Assembly (NCBI RefSeq): GCF_044386045.1
Contig: NZ_JBISCD010000039.1
Span: forward strand, 186,001 to 250,000
Direction: 5' to 3'
DNA: 64,000 nucleotides
DNA from: Thalassobellus sediminis
Lineage (GTDB): Bacteria > Bacteroidota > Bacteroidia > Flavobacteriales > Flavobacteriaceae
A program made the translations under genes and the position numbers. Position 1 is the first letter of the stretch; the number at the start of each line of letters is the position of its first letter. A model generated the notes under the pieces. The model had not been told where the DNA came from and did not search any database. It was given only the letters and a program-made list of their open reading frames with translations. This document shows, in pieces, positions 63,577-64,000 of the stretch.

Positions 63577-64000
63577 ATGGAAAAATTACCAAAAATTGCA
63601 TTTCCTATAATAATAGCAGTAGTTATTTTTGTAGTATTATTATCAAAATCAGCTGTAACCATAGATTCAGGAGAAGCAGGCGTACTGTTTAAAACTTTTG
63701 GAGATGGTGTTGTTACTGATGAACCACCAATGGGAGAAGGGTTTCATATTGTTGCGCCTTGGAATAAGGTATATGTTTACGAAGTAAGACAACAAGAGCT
63801 TTTTGAAAAAATGAAGGTATTGTCGTCTAACGGATTAGAAATTCAAATAGATGCTTCGGCATGGTATGAGCCTGTATATAATGATTTAGGTAATTTACAT
63901 CAATCTCTTGGTCAAGGTTATTTGCAACGTGTTATTCAACCAGCTATTCGTAGTGCAGCAAGAAGTGTTATTGGACGGTATACTCCAGACGATTTGTATT
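63577..64000 (+). CDS. Prohibitin/SPFH-family membrane protein, 3' end outside the window
   Basis: Starting at ATG 63577, 141 codons are visible. They begin MEKLPKIAFPIIIAVVIFV (one membrane helix, about 6-24), followed by an SPFH domain: SGEAGVLFKTFGDGVV, EGFHIVAPWNKVYVYEVRQQ, LEIQIDASAWYEP and VIQPAIRSAARSVIGRYTPDD. These are the conserved blocks of the prohibitin family, which forms large membrane assemblies and influences membrane proteases. The gene continues past base 64000. Confidence 0.88.
   Translation, partial: MEKLPKIAFPIIIAVVIFVVLLSKSAVTIDSGEAGVLFKTFGDGVVTDEPPMGEGFHIVAPWNKVYVYEVRQQELFEKMKVLSSNGLEIQIDASAWYEPVYNDLGNLHQSLGQGYLQRVIQPAIRSAARSVIGRYTPDDLY

Noticed and set aside
1..64000. 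tRNA, rRNA, insertion sequences, prophage, toxin-antitoxin or CRISPR loci
   Set aside because: I looked for cloverleaf-type blocks, transposase motifs, integrases and repeat-spacer arrays and saw none; a tRNA or covariance-model scan would be the decisive test.

Overview
The window comes from an AT-rich member of the Bacteroidota, most likely a marine Flavobacteriaceae. The evidence is an LpxC-FabZ fusion, the PorX regulator of type IX secretion, a type IX C-terminal sorting domain, -7 boxes of the TANNTTTG type, no Shine-Dalgarno pattern before most genes, and the core order lpxD / lpxC-fabZ / lpxA / efp / lpxD-like / sucD. I cannot name the species from sequence alone.

Layout. (1) 1-2929, plus strand: the end of a locus coding for a secreted collagen-like protein and a small protein with a type IX sorting tail, closed by a strong hairpin at 2961-3009. 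(2) 3039-15959, minus strand: a compact operon that begins with a GT4 glycosyltransferase and a PglC-like phosphoglycosyl transferase. It continues with an ATP-grasp ligase, a HAD phosphatase and a FemAB-like acyltransferase, and ends in six consecutive paralogues of one acyltransferase-like family (called A1 to A6 here, in order of transcription) with an APH-type kinase inserted between A3 and A4. (3) 16399-20511, plus strand: a beta-helix lipoprotein and two glycosyltransferases. (4) 20485-35034, minus strand: the main exopolysaccharide/capsule operon, holding UDP-sugar enzymes (TviC-like, Ugd, TviB-like), a Wzx flippase, a Wzy/EpsG-like polymerase, five glycosyltransferases, two pyruvyl-transferase-family proteins and a membrane-anchored GH88/GH105-like protein. 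(5) 35632-42643: PglE-like and PglF-like sugar enzymes, Wza and Wzc on plus, and the PHP-type phosphatase on minus. (6) 42672-64000: mostly housekeeping genes (aroB, proline dehydrogenase, a second phosphoglycosyl transferase, alanine dehydrogenase, a TonB-dependent-receptor-like protein, tsaE, porX, an HD hydrolase, the lipid A cluster, efp, sucD, fabG, a VWA protein, an SDR and the start of a prohibitin-family gene).

How it fits together. Blocks 2 to 5 make a Wzx/Wzy-type surface glycan. PglF and PglE make a 4-amino-4,6-dideoxy sugar nucleotide. Ugd, TviB and TviC predict glucuronic and N-acetylgalactosaminuronic acid donors. A phosphoglycosyl transferase starts the lipid-linked unit, the GTs extend it, Wzx flips it, EpsG/Wzy polymerises it, and Wzc, Wza and the PHP phosphatase control length and export. 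The beta-helix protein and the GH88/105-like protein look like enzymes acting on a uronic-acid polymer.

The least explained part is the A1-A6 array: six full-length but divergent copies of a roughly 390-residue protein with a CelD/FemAB-like GNAT core and a shared extra C-terminal domain of about 45 residues, together with a kinase, ATP-grasp, HAD and FemAB proteins. I regard this as the best candidate for an undescribed glycan- or lipid-modification system. Its function is not readable from the sequence.
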